From Toxoplasma gondii ME49 (lineage: Eukaryota > Apicomplexa > Conoidasida > Eucoccidiorida > Sarcocystidae), in the NCBI RefSeq assembly GCF_000006565.2, contig NC_031478.1, forward strand, positions 1,967,874 through 2,031,873: DNA of 64,000 nucleotides. The letters run 5' to 3'. Below, piece by piece: positions 26,234 through 39,600 of this stretch. Position numbers and translations under genes: made by a program. The notes beneath the pieces are model-generated. The model saw nothing but the letters and a program-made list of their open reading frames with translations, did no database searches and was not told the origin of the DNA. Each line of letters starts with the position of its first letter. Position 1 is the stretch's first letter.

Positions 26234-29200
26234 GAATAGCACAGCTTCTTTTCAAACGTTTCTAATAGAATGCCATGCGTAGGTTACATTGTGGTCTTTC
26301 CTGGTCGGCTTCCAGCCCCTTTGCGGCGGTTATCACCACAGAGGAGACAGAAGGGACGCTCGAATTACAACTTTGCCGACCAGTTCGCCAAGACAGGCTC
26401 TCTTCATTAGTCTTTTCTTCCCCTTGGTGTTTTTAGTTCACGTTGCTTTCCACAGCGTCAGACGGCGGTATGACGGTGGGTTCCCACCTCGCGTTTACGT
26501 TCCCTCAAGAGAGTCGGCAGCAGGGTTAGACAAACAGAGCAGGCAAGAAGGATGGAAGCAAGAGGCAGACGCAAATGAAACCGGTAAACTCCTCTTAAAA
26601 AGCAGCCTTATAGGACTGAAGAGGCATCACCAACTTCCAGAAAAGGGCCGACCGTTTCAAACGCACAACACAGAGCTCCCTCTTCAAATCCTTGCGGCTG
26701 TGCTGCCGAGGCGTGCGCGGTAGTTGGGGGCGAAAACAGCATAAAAACAGATGAACAAGATGCGTCAAAAAACGGGCTAAGAGGTCAGGTCCTTGCAAAA
26801 CAAATTTGCCACAATGTCCGGAAAAGAAGGCCCGTTACTTTGAAAACAGAAACGTGAATCGTTCACGTTCCGACATACGAGCCCATACACGTGAGAACCG
26901 GCGACGGCTCACTAAAGGCTGTGACCTTGACGATTCCCCGGAACAGCGAAGTAAATCTTCTCACTTTCGAGCAATTCCGTGTTGCCTTCGTTAAACGAAG
27001 AACAAGATTCCGCGGCCTTGCACTAAAGCAGATGCCTCAGTCAACGGTCTATGCACGAGTCTCCAACTGCAGAGACACAGAATGTGCCAACCGCGCTCAA
27101 GGAGCTCTCGTATTTGTTTCGAGGCTGGAACATTGCCGAACGCGAGAGACAAGAAGGAATCCTACAAAGGATTAAAATTTTGACAGGATGAAAAGGTACA
27201 CTCTTGAATATACTGTGAGGGTTTCGTGGCAACCGCCTGTCAGCCAACTAGCTTGCGCTGTGTGAAGGCACAGCCCTCGACAAATCCGCCGAGCGAAGTT
27301 TACGCAAGTCCAGTACTCATCTCCTACCGTAGACAAGAACGCGTTTACATGCCTCAAACTCGTTTGGGGTCAACCCTTCGGCAAAGGAGTCGGAAGAACA
27401 CACTCGCGAGTGATATAGCCCCGCTCCTACAAGGGATTCAGCAAGCCAGCGAGGCCCAGAGTCGCTAGTTCGCGCAAGACAAGCTGACGCTGAATTTTCT
27501 TTGGAACGATTGAGGAGAAGGCCAACATATCAGGGTCAAAAATCCCAGTGCATTTCCACACATTCAAGGGTTCCATGACGCTGGCACAGAAGGAAATCAA
27601 AGCGTGTGGTTCCCGTGCCACGACGCGTTTACTGTCTTGTATCTTCGGCCCAGGGCCTCAGATGTTTTAAGCCAGCGACAACACCGACTTCTGCCATTCC
27701 AACACAGACACTTGTTGAAAAGGCAACACTCGTCAGCAGAGTCGTTTAGGTGCCAAGAGAGGTCTTGTTTTCCCAGGATGTCTTACAGGAAGGGTTTCTC
27801 TTGTTTAGACATTCGAGGAAGGAACAGCCGGCCCCCCCATTAAGACTCCCAGGGAATCGTTTGGAGGTCGCCTTGAGAAACGGCATGTGGAACCGTATTC
27901 GCGCTGCTTTCTCAAGTTTGTACAACTTCTTTCCGACAGCTTCCTCTCAGGATGGTGTTTCAGAAGATATTATGACAGAAAATACTGCGAAACCACGACG
28001 ACGTTGTTTTTCCGTGGGAAGGAGCTCAGCTGTCGAGGGACATCGAAACCCACATGGCACCAGTGTCAGTGCTTATTGAAAGAAGATTCTAGAAGGTATC
28101 GTAAATCAGAGATTACTGTGTCGTTCCTACCCTCACTCGAAATGAGTACCGGAGATCGGGGACGATGAACTCAGTGTGACTCCCAGTAGCCTCAAGAAAT
28201 GCCAAGAAAGCAAGCTGCTTTGAATGCTTGAAATATCGTTTACCCGGCCACTGTACATGGCACATATTAGCGGAATCTGATCATTTGGTGCAGGTTGTTG
28301 AAACTCAATTTGAGGAGAGCTGCCTTCCACAGCAGATCGTGGGGGACCGGAGTTTCCGCATTTGTTCATGGAGATGACAGCGGTGACGCTAGGAATCATT
28401 CGACTGGGTTCGCTCGTTGTATGGTAAACTAATAGTACGAACAAAAGGAACAGCTTCCAGTGAAGGCCGTTTCTCGTGGCTGCCACGCGTTACACAACTA
28501 CATGGTATAATAATGTCTCTGGGAAGTACAACACTGTCGTTTGGCTGCATGGTTGCATTCCATAGAACATGGATAGCGTTGTCTCCTCACCTTTGCGGAA
28601 AGCTGCTGAGTTCCCTCGCGGAATCGCTTTGATTTCCTTGTTTTTCCTGAACCGCTGCCACTTTCAGAGCTGAATAGGGAAACTACACTTGTAAGTAGCG
28701 TGGGCGCATTGAGTTTTTCCGTCTGTGCACAAAATCACTGTCAGAGCCTGATAAAAAAGCGTCGCGGAAAACAGACGTAATTAAACCTTCCATGCCTTCA
28801 AGCCGCTTTCGCGCCGAGGCACTGCGAACAATGAGGCAGCAGCTAGGCACGATGCCCTCTTTCCAGCTGCTGCCCACCTCTTTCTTTTTCATCAGTGGTG
28901 GACATTACAAGTATCCTCACTTCTATCATTCACTTCCGTCTGAAAAATGTGACGCTTTTCGGCATCGCTGCCACCGAGGAACCTCTCGCCGCCAGCCACA
29001 CACATCGTCGCAAGCATGTCAACCATCATGTTTTCGTCTAACATGTTATTTTCGAAAAGCAGCCGGCACTTTTCAAGGACCAGTTCCCCTTCTCCTACTC
29101 TTTCTCGTCAGAAAATGAACTTAAGCAGGCTGAGCGGATGTTTCGCGGAATTACCTTGATCACGTTTCGTACGCCGCCTGCCTCTCCTTTCTACTGCTTC

Positions 29201-30651
29201 GATTGATCGCAGTGACTCATGCATTTGCCAGCACTCTTACCAAAATGGAAATGCTGGAGAGCCGTGATGTGGTAAGACACTAAGCTGACAGAAGAAGGAA
29301 CGGTGGAGACGAGACCGATGCGAAGGTTTGGCAACTTTGCTTTTGTTTATGAATTACTACCACTTAATATCCTGCTCGCCTTCAATGAACTGATGAAGAG
29401 TTGAGCAATACGTTCGGGTTCCTCACCAATACACGAAGCAGACTTTCTGTGCTGACTAAGCACCAATTTTTTCACCAGCCTCCTCGTTTCTTTCAAGCAT
29501 CTTGGGGGTCCAGCCGTGGCAACCGCCAAGTCTATACCTATATCGTGACGGTGAGACTGGTTTCTCGCTCGGCCCATGATAACGATATTTTGGCATCTTC
29601 TCTTCATACGATACGCCTCTCGCATGTCTCCTCATGAGCGGGGGAAACGAAATTTGCGCATGCCTTCAGGATCGAAGCCATTGTCACCCTAGTTTCGACG
29701 CTCAAATGGTCTGTCTTTTCTTGAGCAGTATGGTGAAGCTTCACAGGTATACACAAGCCTTTTTGGACTCCACTCCCCTGTCTTCCAATCATGTACTTTT
29801 TTTCATTCATGTTGTAGATCCCTCGAACCGACTTTCTCGCAGGCAGGTTTTTCAAATAACCGCTTGACACCACTTTGCCTAATGCAGTCAACATGACAGT
29901 CATGAAGAGCAAGACATAGATGCGACAAGCAATGGCATTCAAGATCTCAACCAGTAGCCCAACTCGACCGATTTACACATTTTGTGGGCTTCTCAGGAAG
30001 CTTGAAACACTTGCGTAGAAGCCGGTGTGTAACCCTGCCGAGGTATGGCGCAGAACCGTGTAGAGGTGTAGTTGCAGAATGTCTAGCCACCGACTTTTCG
30101 TATAAGGTGTGCGCGTCTCCTGCTGACCGGCGCTGTTCTCGATCAGGCCACCGAACCAACCTCCGTCCCTGGGAATTGTTGAGATCGCGGGTATTTTTTC
30201 CGTCAAAGAGACAGTACTTTTGCAAAGAAGCATTCTCCAATCTGTGCTCCTGAGCTCTTCGGTCGGAGAAGCAGTTCACTAGCATTGCTGTTGCGTTTCG
30301 CCTCCTCGCGTTGTCGCGACAGGGTTAGGAAACGCTCTCACCGTCCATATCGTGTAACTGAGAAATCCGCTGCGCACAGCCTCCTCGCGAAAGAGACCAA
30401 AGTTCGCGCGCGAAAGGCTTTGCTTTTGGTTGCAGAAATGAGAGGACGGAGCTTTTTTTCCCGAAGACAGTGCTGCCTCTACACTCTTACCACGGTATCT
30501 CTCAAGACCTGGCTCAATCTGTCGGGTTTGTTGGCCCGCGGATCGGTGGCTTCCTGGGATTGTGGCTGCACCTGAAGGTTTGTGACTGGCTGATTTTCCC
30601 GTCGTAATCCGTCACACACCTCATTTCGTTCTTTCTCTCCGTGTGTCTGTC
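26234..30651. other. Divergent intergenic region between the repeat protein and the M28 peptidase
   Basis: The two flanking genes point away from each other, so the 4.4 kb should hold both promoters and 5' untranslated regions. Only short, overlapping open frames occur, none with a recognisable domain or consistent splice sites. I could not assign a promoter motif with confidence. Confidence 0.5.
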
Positions 30652-33600
30652 ATGGCTGGCGAAGATTCCGCCAGCTCGTCTGGGTCACCCCCGGACTCTT
30701 CCAGTCCTGCTACGAAGGCAGAACATGCAGAAGCGGGACCCAACGCTACGCAGGCACCGTCCCGGTCGCCAAAACTCACCCGAGCGACGCTACTATCTAT
30801 TCCTGCTGTTCCAATTCTGGTTTTAGTTGCCGCGATTTGGCTCGCGTACGTAAACCACGTCGCGCTTCCCGCCCCAGCCCCTTCGTCGGTTCTGCCGTCC
30901 GAGTTTTCCGAAGGCAGAGTGCGATCCTTTCTGAATGCGTTCACCTCGGGTGTACGTACACTCGGCAGCTGCAATAACGAGCTGTTCGCTCCGCTGCTGA
31001 TGCTGCGGTACATCAAAGAAGAAATTCTGGGCTTCGGTTCTACGTCGGATGATGCCAAGAGCCACGAACGAGAGGCTTTTTCCACCGGGACGGCTCCGAA
31101 TCCTGAGGCCGGCAGAAATTCCTCCACCTCTTCTGCCGTCAAACCTGTCGTCCTCCACGTTTTCCCGTATTACCTTCAGGCCACATACGGTCCTCCTGCG
31201 TCCTTTCCAGCCTTCTCCGCAAACAGGAAACCGCCGTCGCACGCAGAAGGTGCGCCTCCACGGGTGTATCCGCCAGCGCTTGTCTCGTCCCTCACTCTTT
31301 GCTCCGTTACGCTCGAGGCGGCTGCGCCAGAGTCCTCCGACCGCGAAACGATCTCAGCCGAACTGATCGCGCGCCTGTCCGCTCTCGAGGTTCCGCTGTG
31401 CTCGTCCCAAGCGGAATCCCGTCGCGTGTGCGAAGGCGCGAGCGGGTCGACCGAATCGGACCAAAAAGTGCCGGGGGAACATCGAAATCGTAATGGCGTG
31501 CCCGTCGCCACAGTTGACGCAGAGGCCCTGCATCTGGAGGATCGAGCGTCACCAGCTTCGCTCCGTGCGTTTGTTGAGACAGCCGTCGACGCGTACGACG
31601 AGGCAATCCAGACGAGGCTGTCTGCGTTCTTCCAAAGTGATTCGGCAACTCCTTCAGACCTTGAGAGAGTCCGAGGAGCTCTGTACCCGCCGTCGACGGT
31701 GCCTGGCCCTGTTTCCTTGCCTCCTGATGGGTCCGCAGCCTCCTCCAGTGTATGGTGGCCAGGTACGATGCACCTCCGGCGCCGCTGCTTCAAAATCATG
31801 CGCTACCTGGTAGCGTCTGCTGAGGCAGCAAATATTCTGAGAGCAGGGAGACAGGAACCGATGTACGAGGAGGCACTGAAGAGCCTCCTCGTCGTTGACG
31901 TCTCCTCCAGCTCCGCGTTCACGGGAGGGAATTTCAACTGGAGAGACGGCCGACACGCGCTGTACTCGGGCCTGTACAACCTCGCACTCCGCATTCAACC
32001 CTTGGGCGTCATGGAAGCCGAAAGAAATCGAGAGCAAAGTGCTCTCCTGCTCTCTGCCCACTCAGACAGCGCCAGTGGATCTCCGGGCGGGAGCGACGAC
32101 GCGGCAATGGTCGCGACGATCTTTGAAGTTGCCAGAAACGTGGTGTACAGCCACCTCGGGACTGCGGAGAAGACGCTCAAGCGGAGTGCGAGGCCGGAAA
32201 GGGCCACCGAAAAGACAGAGAAAGCAGAAGGAAGCGAACAGAAACTGTGGAAACTCGAGGCTCCCTTGCTTATTGACATCAATGGTTAGTATGAGGAAAA
32301 CACGAAGATTGAGCCGATCAGGCGGGGGGAGGGCACGAAGAAGAAATGAGGGACAGAGAATGAAGCAGGGGAAGATCGAAAGGACAGCGGGCTTTGACTC
32401 GTGTCTCCCACGTCTCACTCCACATAGCGACCCTTGTGCTTTCTTGCCATCCCCTTTTAGTCCGTCGCGTGCAGAGACACTCTGGCTTTCGCGAGTCCGT
32501 TCGTTCTGAGGGCGATTGCGGGCACACTGCCTCTAGCTGGAAGGCCGGCGCAGTCGTGTTCCCACAACTGGAAATTCGTTACTGTGTTTTCTGCCCTTGT
32601 CTTTCCGGAGATGTTTTTCTGCTCTGTTCTTGCTGGAAGTTGCCATTGTTCTCTTTTGCTCGTGTTTTTTGGGATTCTCTTTGTTCTTTTCTGTCCTCGT
32701 CTTTCTTGTTCTCTTAGGGGCGGAGGAAATCGGCCTGTTGGGGGCTCATGGCTTTGCCACACTTCATCCTTTTGCCCGTCAGATCGCCTACGCTGTCAAC
32801 TTGGAGTCTGCTGGTCGTGGCGGCAAAGAGACTCTTGTTCAGGTGCGATTTTCTACCGTTTGGTCAGAGAAGGTGTCCGCTCCCATGGTCTGGATATAGG
32901 GTCTCCATTCTCCTCGTTCGCAGTGTTTTTTCATCTCTCCCCCGGCGGTTTCGCGTATTCCGTTTTCGCATTTTCATTCAGAGTGTCCTGCGACACTCTG
33001 AGCGCGGTCTTCCTTTCCTCAGAGAACACACGTCTCCTCTGCTCCTACAGGCTGTGCCCGATTGGTGTACTCGACGCAGCTCTGTGTTGATCCATATTCA
33101 GGTGGTTGCGTGCTTCGAAAGGTCTTCATGGAGGGGTTTCTGTGTATGCCGCTCATTCTCCGACTGACTACCGACAGGTCAACGCGTAAAGTGTACCGCC
33201 CAGAAACAAACTGTAAATAATCCTGCGGCTGCGAGTATACGCCCGTGCATGCGAACATGCTTGCACCCGTGCGGGTCGATGACGCGGGGGAGGGGTATGG
33301 ATTTGCATTTGCAGCGGGTGCGTTTGTGTCTCATTTTTGCAGACAACTGGTCCTCACGGAACGCGCCTGGTCGCACACTACAAATCCGTTTCCGTCTCTC
33401 CTCATGCATCCTCTCTCGCCATGGATGTCGGCGACATGGGACTCTTCCCCGGCGAGACAGACATGCGGTACGACAAAGTCTTGAGATCTCCACCCCAGCT
33501 CCGTGTGCATACTTGTGCATATTTGAGTATCTTCTTACATGTCTGTGTAAGTATGCATTTATGTGTATACATATACTTGTTCTTGTATGCTGGTACATCT

Positions 33601-36600
33601 ATGCGTATTTATGTGTATTATGCTTACATTTCTGTATCTGTCAGGGGAGCGTAGAGAGATGCGTTGCAAAACCTTTTTCAGGTCTCCACGTGCGGTTTGT
33701 GAATGAAAGTTCGAGACCAACTGACGTACTTGTGTTCACAGTGAAATGCACAGAATTTCAAGCAGATTTTCGAGCTGAGTTGCCGTGCGCAGTTATCAGA
33801 AGAAATGAGTAGTGAGGAGGTCGTCCTTTTCGGTTGCGTCCCGCCTTTCGAGCTCGTGAATTGTCTTTTGCAGTTAGCGTTGGGTTGTTTTCTGGTTTGC
33901 TCACAGTTTCCTGTTTCCTCTCTGCAACTTCTTGCTGGGGTCCGAGCACTTTTTGTGTCTCTACCAGGTGTGTGTTGCGCTCCTGTTCTTCGTCTTCATC
34001 GCTTCTTCGATCTGTTTTTCTTCCGTCCGTCTTCAGTTTATTCCAGTTTTGTTCCGTCTCTCTCCTGTCTTACAAGTACTCTCTGCTCCCTCTTTGCTCT
34101 CGTTTTCGATCCATGTCTGTCCTATCTATTCATATGTCCGTATTTGGCCGCACTCGCAGTTTCATCTCATCTGTTGTGCCTCTTTCGGCGTTCCTTTCTC
34201 GTTGTCAGAGTGTGGCGAGATGTGTTGCATGTGAAGGGCGGCATTGAGTTTGCGTGGACGACCGGCGGCTTCTTTTACCATACGAAGTTCGACAACGTCC
34301 ACCGCATGCGGCCGGGGGCGATTCAGCGCGTGGGAGAGCTTGTGCTGTCTCTCTCCCGCGTTTTGACGACTGACCTGGCAGCTGAGCGGGCGCGACAAGC
34401 AGCGTTGGAGAAGGCGCGGGGGCAGAAAGGCGACACACACAGAGGGAGAAAAGGGAGGAAATCGTCGTCCGGCGCGCGAGGCGGAAGCGAAGACGAAGTC
34501 CCTGCTGTTCTGGGAAAACCGGACAGCTACACGATGCCAGGCAACGCTCTCTCAGGCGGCAGCGTTTCGAGTGAGAAGACGCGGGAAAGCCGGGCAGGGA
34601 CGCTTTGGGAAAAACTTCCGGAGACGTCCTGGCCGCGTTCCTCGTCGTTTTTCGCTGATGTGTTGGGACGTTTTCTTTTCGTCTGTCCGCTGCGGTTCTT
34701 CGAGCTGCTTCTCCTCGCGGCTCTCGTTCTGCTGCGCATGCAGATCCGCCTCGAGGCCGACGTCCTCGGCCTTACGTTTTCCCTCCCACTTGTCCTGCTT
34801 GCCGTTGGCTCACTCCTTCTCTCCCTCGTTGCGCCCCTCGTCATCACGGCGCTCGCCTCGCAGCTTCTCGCCTTTCTGTCTCTTCCGCTCCTCACCTTTT
34901 GGGATTGGCGAGTCGGGACGCCTCTCTTCGGGGCCGTAGGCTTCGCCGCCTTCTTCCTCGCCTGGCACCAGTTGCTCTTTCACCGGTACGAAGAGGTGGG
35001 GAGAGACGGACGGAGACGGGTCGTAGGAGAAAAGGAAGGGAGAGGAGACGAGAGGAGAGGAAGGGGAAAGTAACGGAACACATGGAAAGAAGACAGGAAG
35101 TAGGAGAAAAGGAAAGGAGAAGAGAACAGGGTAGAAGACTGGAGAGCGAGGGAATGACGGAAAAAAGAAAGAAGCAGAAACGGACCACGGGGAAGGAAAG
35201 GGCGAAGGACAAAGGAGACAAAGAAGTCAGTGCAAGGGGAATCGGTGAGAGAAAAGACAGAGGAAACGGGTGGCAGTACGAGACTAGGAGATGACCCGAG
35301 CCGTGGACAGGGAAGGGTTCGAGGGATGTTTCGAGGGTACGAAGAGGAACTAAGAAATACAGATGCATCTATGCTTTGCACACTCGTGGAGAGAAAGGAA
35401 CAGTCACAGGATGAAGAGAAGAACAATCCCGGCCTCTCGCCTCTCATTTCTTTGTCATAAGAACCAGCTGAGATCGTCAGTTTCTTCCAGGGCTTTAGAC
35501 GAACGTAGCCCAACAAAAACCGAGACTGCTTCTTTTCGGGGTCCAGCGGCGGATCGTTCCTCTTCGCCTCTTTGTCTCGTGAAGTCCCCAGTTCTTCTTC
35601 TTTAAGTTCTTGCTTTCTTCTTTTCTCTCCTTGTCTTTTCCTCAGCCTGTTTAAGCGCTTCCCCGCAAGAAGGCATCCTTTCAAAGCAGAGCAAGCAGCC
35701 CTCCATGGAACGCTCGGTGTCTCTTTACTTCTTCTCGCCGTTCTGCGGTACACCGGTAAGAACGGGGAACTATCTCTTCTTCTCAGAGGCGTGTGCTGTC
35801 CCATTATCTTAGCCTTACTCATACGCGGTACCTAATTAGTTCCAGATCTACAGAAATTTTCATCTGTGCTCTGCCAACGTTTTCTGGCGATATCTACGCC
35901 ACACACTCCACGACTGGTTCTCATGCTGCGCAGGATCTCTTGTCAAAAATCATTCTCAAGAGTCCCTGCTTTGCTGCTTCAGTCAAGTACCTAGCATTCG
36001 CTTTGTTGCATCGCACATCGGAATCGAAATCAACTGGATTTCGTGGAGTAGGTGGAGAGCGTGTACTAGCCGTTAAACTCAATTTTCATAAACTTCCATT
36101 TCGTTCCAGGGGGAGACCCACATGAAAGGGGGTGGGTGGCGGGGTCCTTGCTAGCTGGCATACTGCGTCGTCGCACTGCGAGCCCGCCGCCTCGACCAGA
36201 AGGCCTTAAGCTATGTTTTAGAGATTTGGAGAGCGTTTTACAGGACGTTATGTAGCGTGGTAGAGAACATTTTGGACCAGTCCATAAAGGGCGAAGTTGA
36301 AGGAGAAAGAATGTTTTCCATATGGGCATGGAGGCGTTGTGTGCGTGAGTTGGTAGGTGTCTGTGTCCTCTTGAGCGCTGCGGTCGCAAATGCGCTGCGT
36401 CACACTGTCGAGTCGCCAATTCACTCTGTTAACGTATCGGTCTTCCGCGCACTGCTACAACGCATCTACTTGTCTGTCGCAGATTTTCCGCCTGACCTCT
36501 GTGAATGCCACCATCCGACGTGGCTTTTTGAGTTTTTTAACGAAACTTGAGCAACTCCGCAGATCCGTCTCTCTTTTTGTGTTTTGTGGAATTGGGATGG

Positions 36601-39600
36601 GTTTTCGGTTGTTCTGTCGTAGGCGCGAGGGCTGCCTTTGTGCCCCTTGTCTTCGTCCTGCTGATCTCTGGTACTCGCTGTTCGGTTCTCGCTCTCATGG
36701 GAAGCTCGAGGAGATCGGTGACCGCGTCGCGTAGAGAGGAGGAGGCACCGCGGCGCTCGGATGCCAGCGGAACGGAGAAGGCACAAACCGGAGGACGTTC
36801 GAAGAAACCACGTGAAACTGGCCCAGGAGAAAAAGCACTCATTCTCTCGGTGGCGCACAGCGCGGTCCTCGTCCTTCCTACAGTTGCGATTTCTCAGGCA
36901 TGTGACTGAGTGCAGGTTCTTCGCCGTCTTCAAGCGCGTTGATGGTTGTATTCTACGCTCGGATTACGATGATCTTATTTGCGCGTGTGCGACAAGTTAA
37001 CATACCTTTTGATTTTTGTGGCAGTTATCGTTGCGTTCTGAAGTTCTGTCACCTTGTCTAAACGCGGAGGGTGATGGCGGGAAGACGACTCTCGTCGGAA
37101 TCCGCGCAGAGCGTTTTTCATAGGAGGGAACCGTGCCTAGTGTGTACATATCCATGAGGAGGTCGAGCGGGACCCTCACTTCGGAGGTGCAACGGTACAT
37201 AAATCGACGATTGCTAATCTGTGCGTGGATGGAGAGTTACAAGCGTCTGTGTTTCCAAGTGGATTCACATGCTTGTGCATATATGTGTACTGCACACACA
37301 CACACGTATATGCAAATACAGTATGTACGGAGTAGGGAAGTAAGCGAGGGGGTAGCGTTAGTGCGGGGAAATTGTCTCTCTTAGGTAGCAGCGACGATTT
37401 TGTTTCTCTCTTTTCTTTTTAGCGCAGAGTGAGTTTTGTGTTTTTTTTCAGGTCATTCTGGATCTGGCGGAGACCATCGCAGCTGTTCTCGGTCGCGTGC
37501 ATTCGGTGTGGGGCTTGGGAGACAGTTTCGGGTTCACTGTGACGGTTTTTCCACTCCTGTTTCTGTTTCCGCTGCTCGTTGCGCCGCCGCTTTTCTTCGC
37601 GCTACACCACGCCCACTCGAGAGAAGCCGTTTCTGTGCCTTCCTCTCGAGAGCTTGCAAAGCGCAGACGATCCCGGCAAAGCGTGCTGTCCCTCTGGATG
37701 GTGTTGGTCGCTGTCGGGGTCGCTTTGGCGGCTTTCGGCGTCGTGTTCTTGCACACAAACGCTCCTGAAGAGACGCTGCGCGAGGCGCTGCAATACGCGC
37801 CGCCGGGTGTCCGTCCACCGGAGAGTCTCTCGCGAACGCCATATCGCAATTTGTGGCAGAACGCTCGAGTTTACCTGGGCCAAGTTGTTTCGACGTTCCT
37901 TCCGGCAGGTGGCGAGGACCAGCTTTTCCCCTTCTCGAAGGAGACGCCGCTGCGTCTCGAAGTCCGCCTCTTCAGTCGCAAGCGCGTCCGCGGGTTCAAC
38001 AGACAGATGGAAGTGGCGAACTCCGAAAACAGCTCAGAAGAAGTCGGCATTCTGCTACGGTGAGACAAGGGAGACGCTGGGCGTGAGAGACCGGGGCCCG
38101 CCCGCCTTCTATCGGGACTGCTTCATGCCGGAGTTTTAGAGTCGAAATGTCTTCCTCAGTTGGGTTTTTCTTCTCTGCTTTTGCTGCTGCCTTCGATTGT
38201 CTAAACGCTTCACACTGAGATCGATTCAGTGAACGAAGAAAGCGGGCGCTAGAGTGAGTGTGTCCAAGCTTTCCATTCGAGACTCGGCAGACCTTAGACA
38301 ACCGATTTTCACCCACGTGGACGTGTTTAGTTTTGACGCGTGACTCCGTGACTTCGGCGTTTTCAATCTAACGACACAGCTCCGTTTGTTTTTCGTGTCT
38401 AGTCTTCCTCTCCATGTCGTCTTTCTTTCCCATAACGCACGACGTGGAGATTTCGACTTCATTCGACTCAGACCGGGAACCCCACCAGTTCCAGGCATAC
38501 GAAGGATCGGCACATCGGCAGATCGACAGCTCTCTCTTGATTCTGTGAATGGCGGTGAGAAGCTGTTTTTTGTCGGTGGAGACCTCCGTCTGGTCAAGCT
38601 CACACGTTTTGATTTTCTCCCTCGCAGAGGCGTCAGTCCATCCGGGAACGTCTTGGACCCGACGAGCCGCGCCACGAGTCGCATACTGGAGGCGGTGCAC
38701 GGAGCTTTGTCTGCGGCTTTGGCCGTCGGAGAAGAAACGGGAGAGAAGGAAGGAGGAACGGGGGAAAAGGATTTGTCGCTGGGGATGGTGAAAGAAGTGA
38801 AATTCGTGCACTTTGAAGGGATGTCGCCAAAGGAGACGCAGCAGGTGATGCTGCGCTTCCCGCAAATTCCAGTGGCGCAGAACAAGGGCCACGCCATTGC
38901 GATGCTACTCTCTTCCGAGAAAGCGAAAGGCGACAAAGAGACTACGACTCTAGCCTCACCGCAGGTCAGAAGCATGGGGTTCGTGGACATCGGCTATGCT
39001 GTAGACACATCCTACGTAGATTGCGAGTCTCGTTCGTGTTAATCACCGCGAGGCAAGCACACTCCTTAGATGCTCATATGATCCGTACCGTCATACGGGG
39101 AGTAATCGTCTTTGAGATGTGATTTTTCATAAGTTTTTCCTGGGGAGTTCTCTGAGCAAATAAGGGATCACTAAAGGCGGGGAACGCGGTGACACCAGAT
39201 TAGAGAGAAAAGTTGAGGGAGGCGAAGAGCAAAAGGCAGGGACTTTCTGCAGCTCGGTGCCTCAAACACTCAATGAGATGCGCCTTGTACCCATATCCTT
39301 GACCGCCCCGATATGACAGCAAAAGCAGTGTTTCAAGATGTCTGTGTACACCCACCTTTCGTTTCGTATTTACTTTTATGTAGAGAGGAAGAGAGGAAGG
39401 GATAGGGAGACTCAAATCTCTTCACTTTTTTTATATACATAAATATATGTATATAAATGTATCTAATGAGATACCATAAGGCTGATGGGCACCCAGATCT
39501 TTCTTCCTGGATTAGATACACCCGCAAGCTTTCTCAAGACCTGACGTATTTGCACAGACGTCTGGGTTGGTGAACGAACATCTGAGGGGGGCAGCCTGCA

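Noticed and set aside
34527..35822. Overlapping frames of 122-280 codons on both strands, including a Ser/Phe-rich minus-strand frame at 34980-35822
   Set aside because: They arise from the polypurine intron and the shadow of exon 4. None has a family motif, whereas exon 4 continues the M28 and membrane-span pattern.
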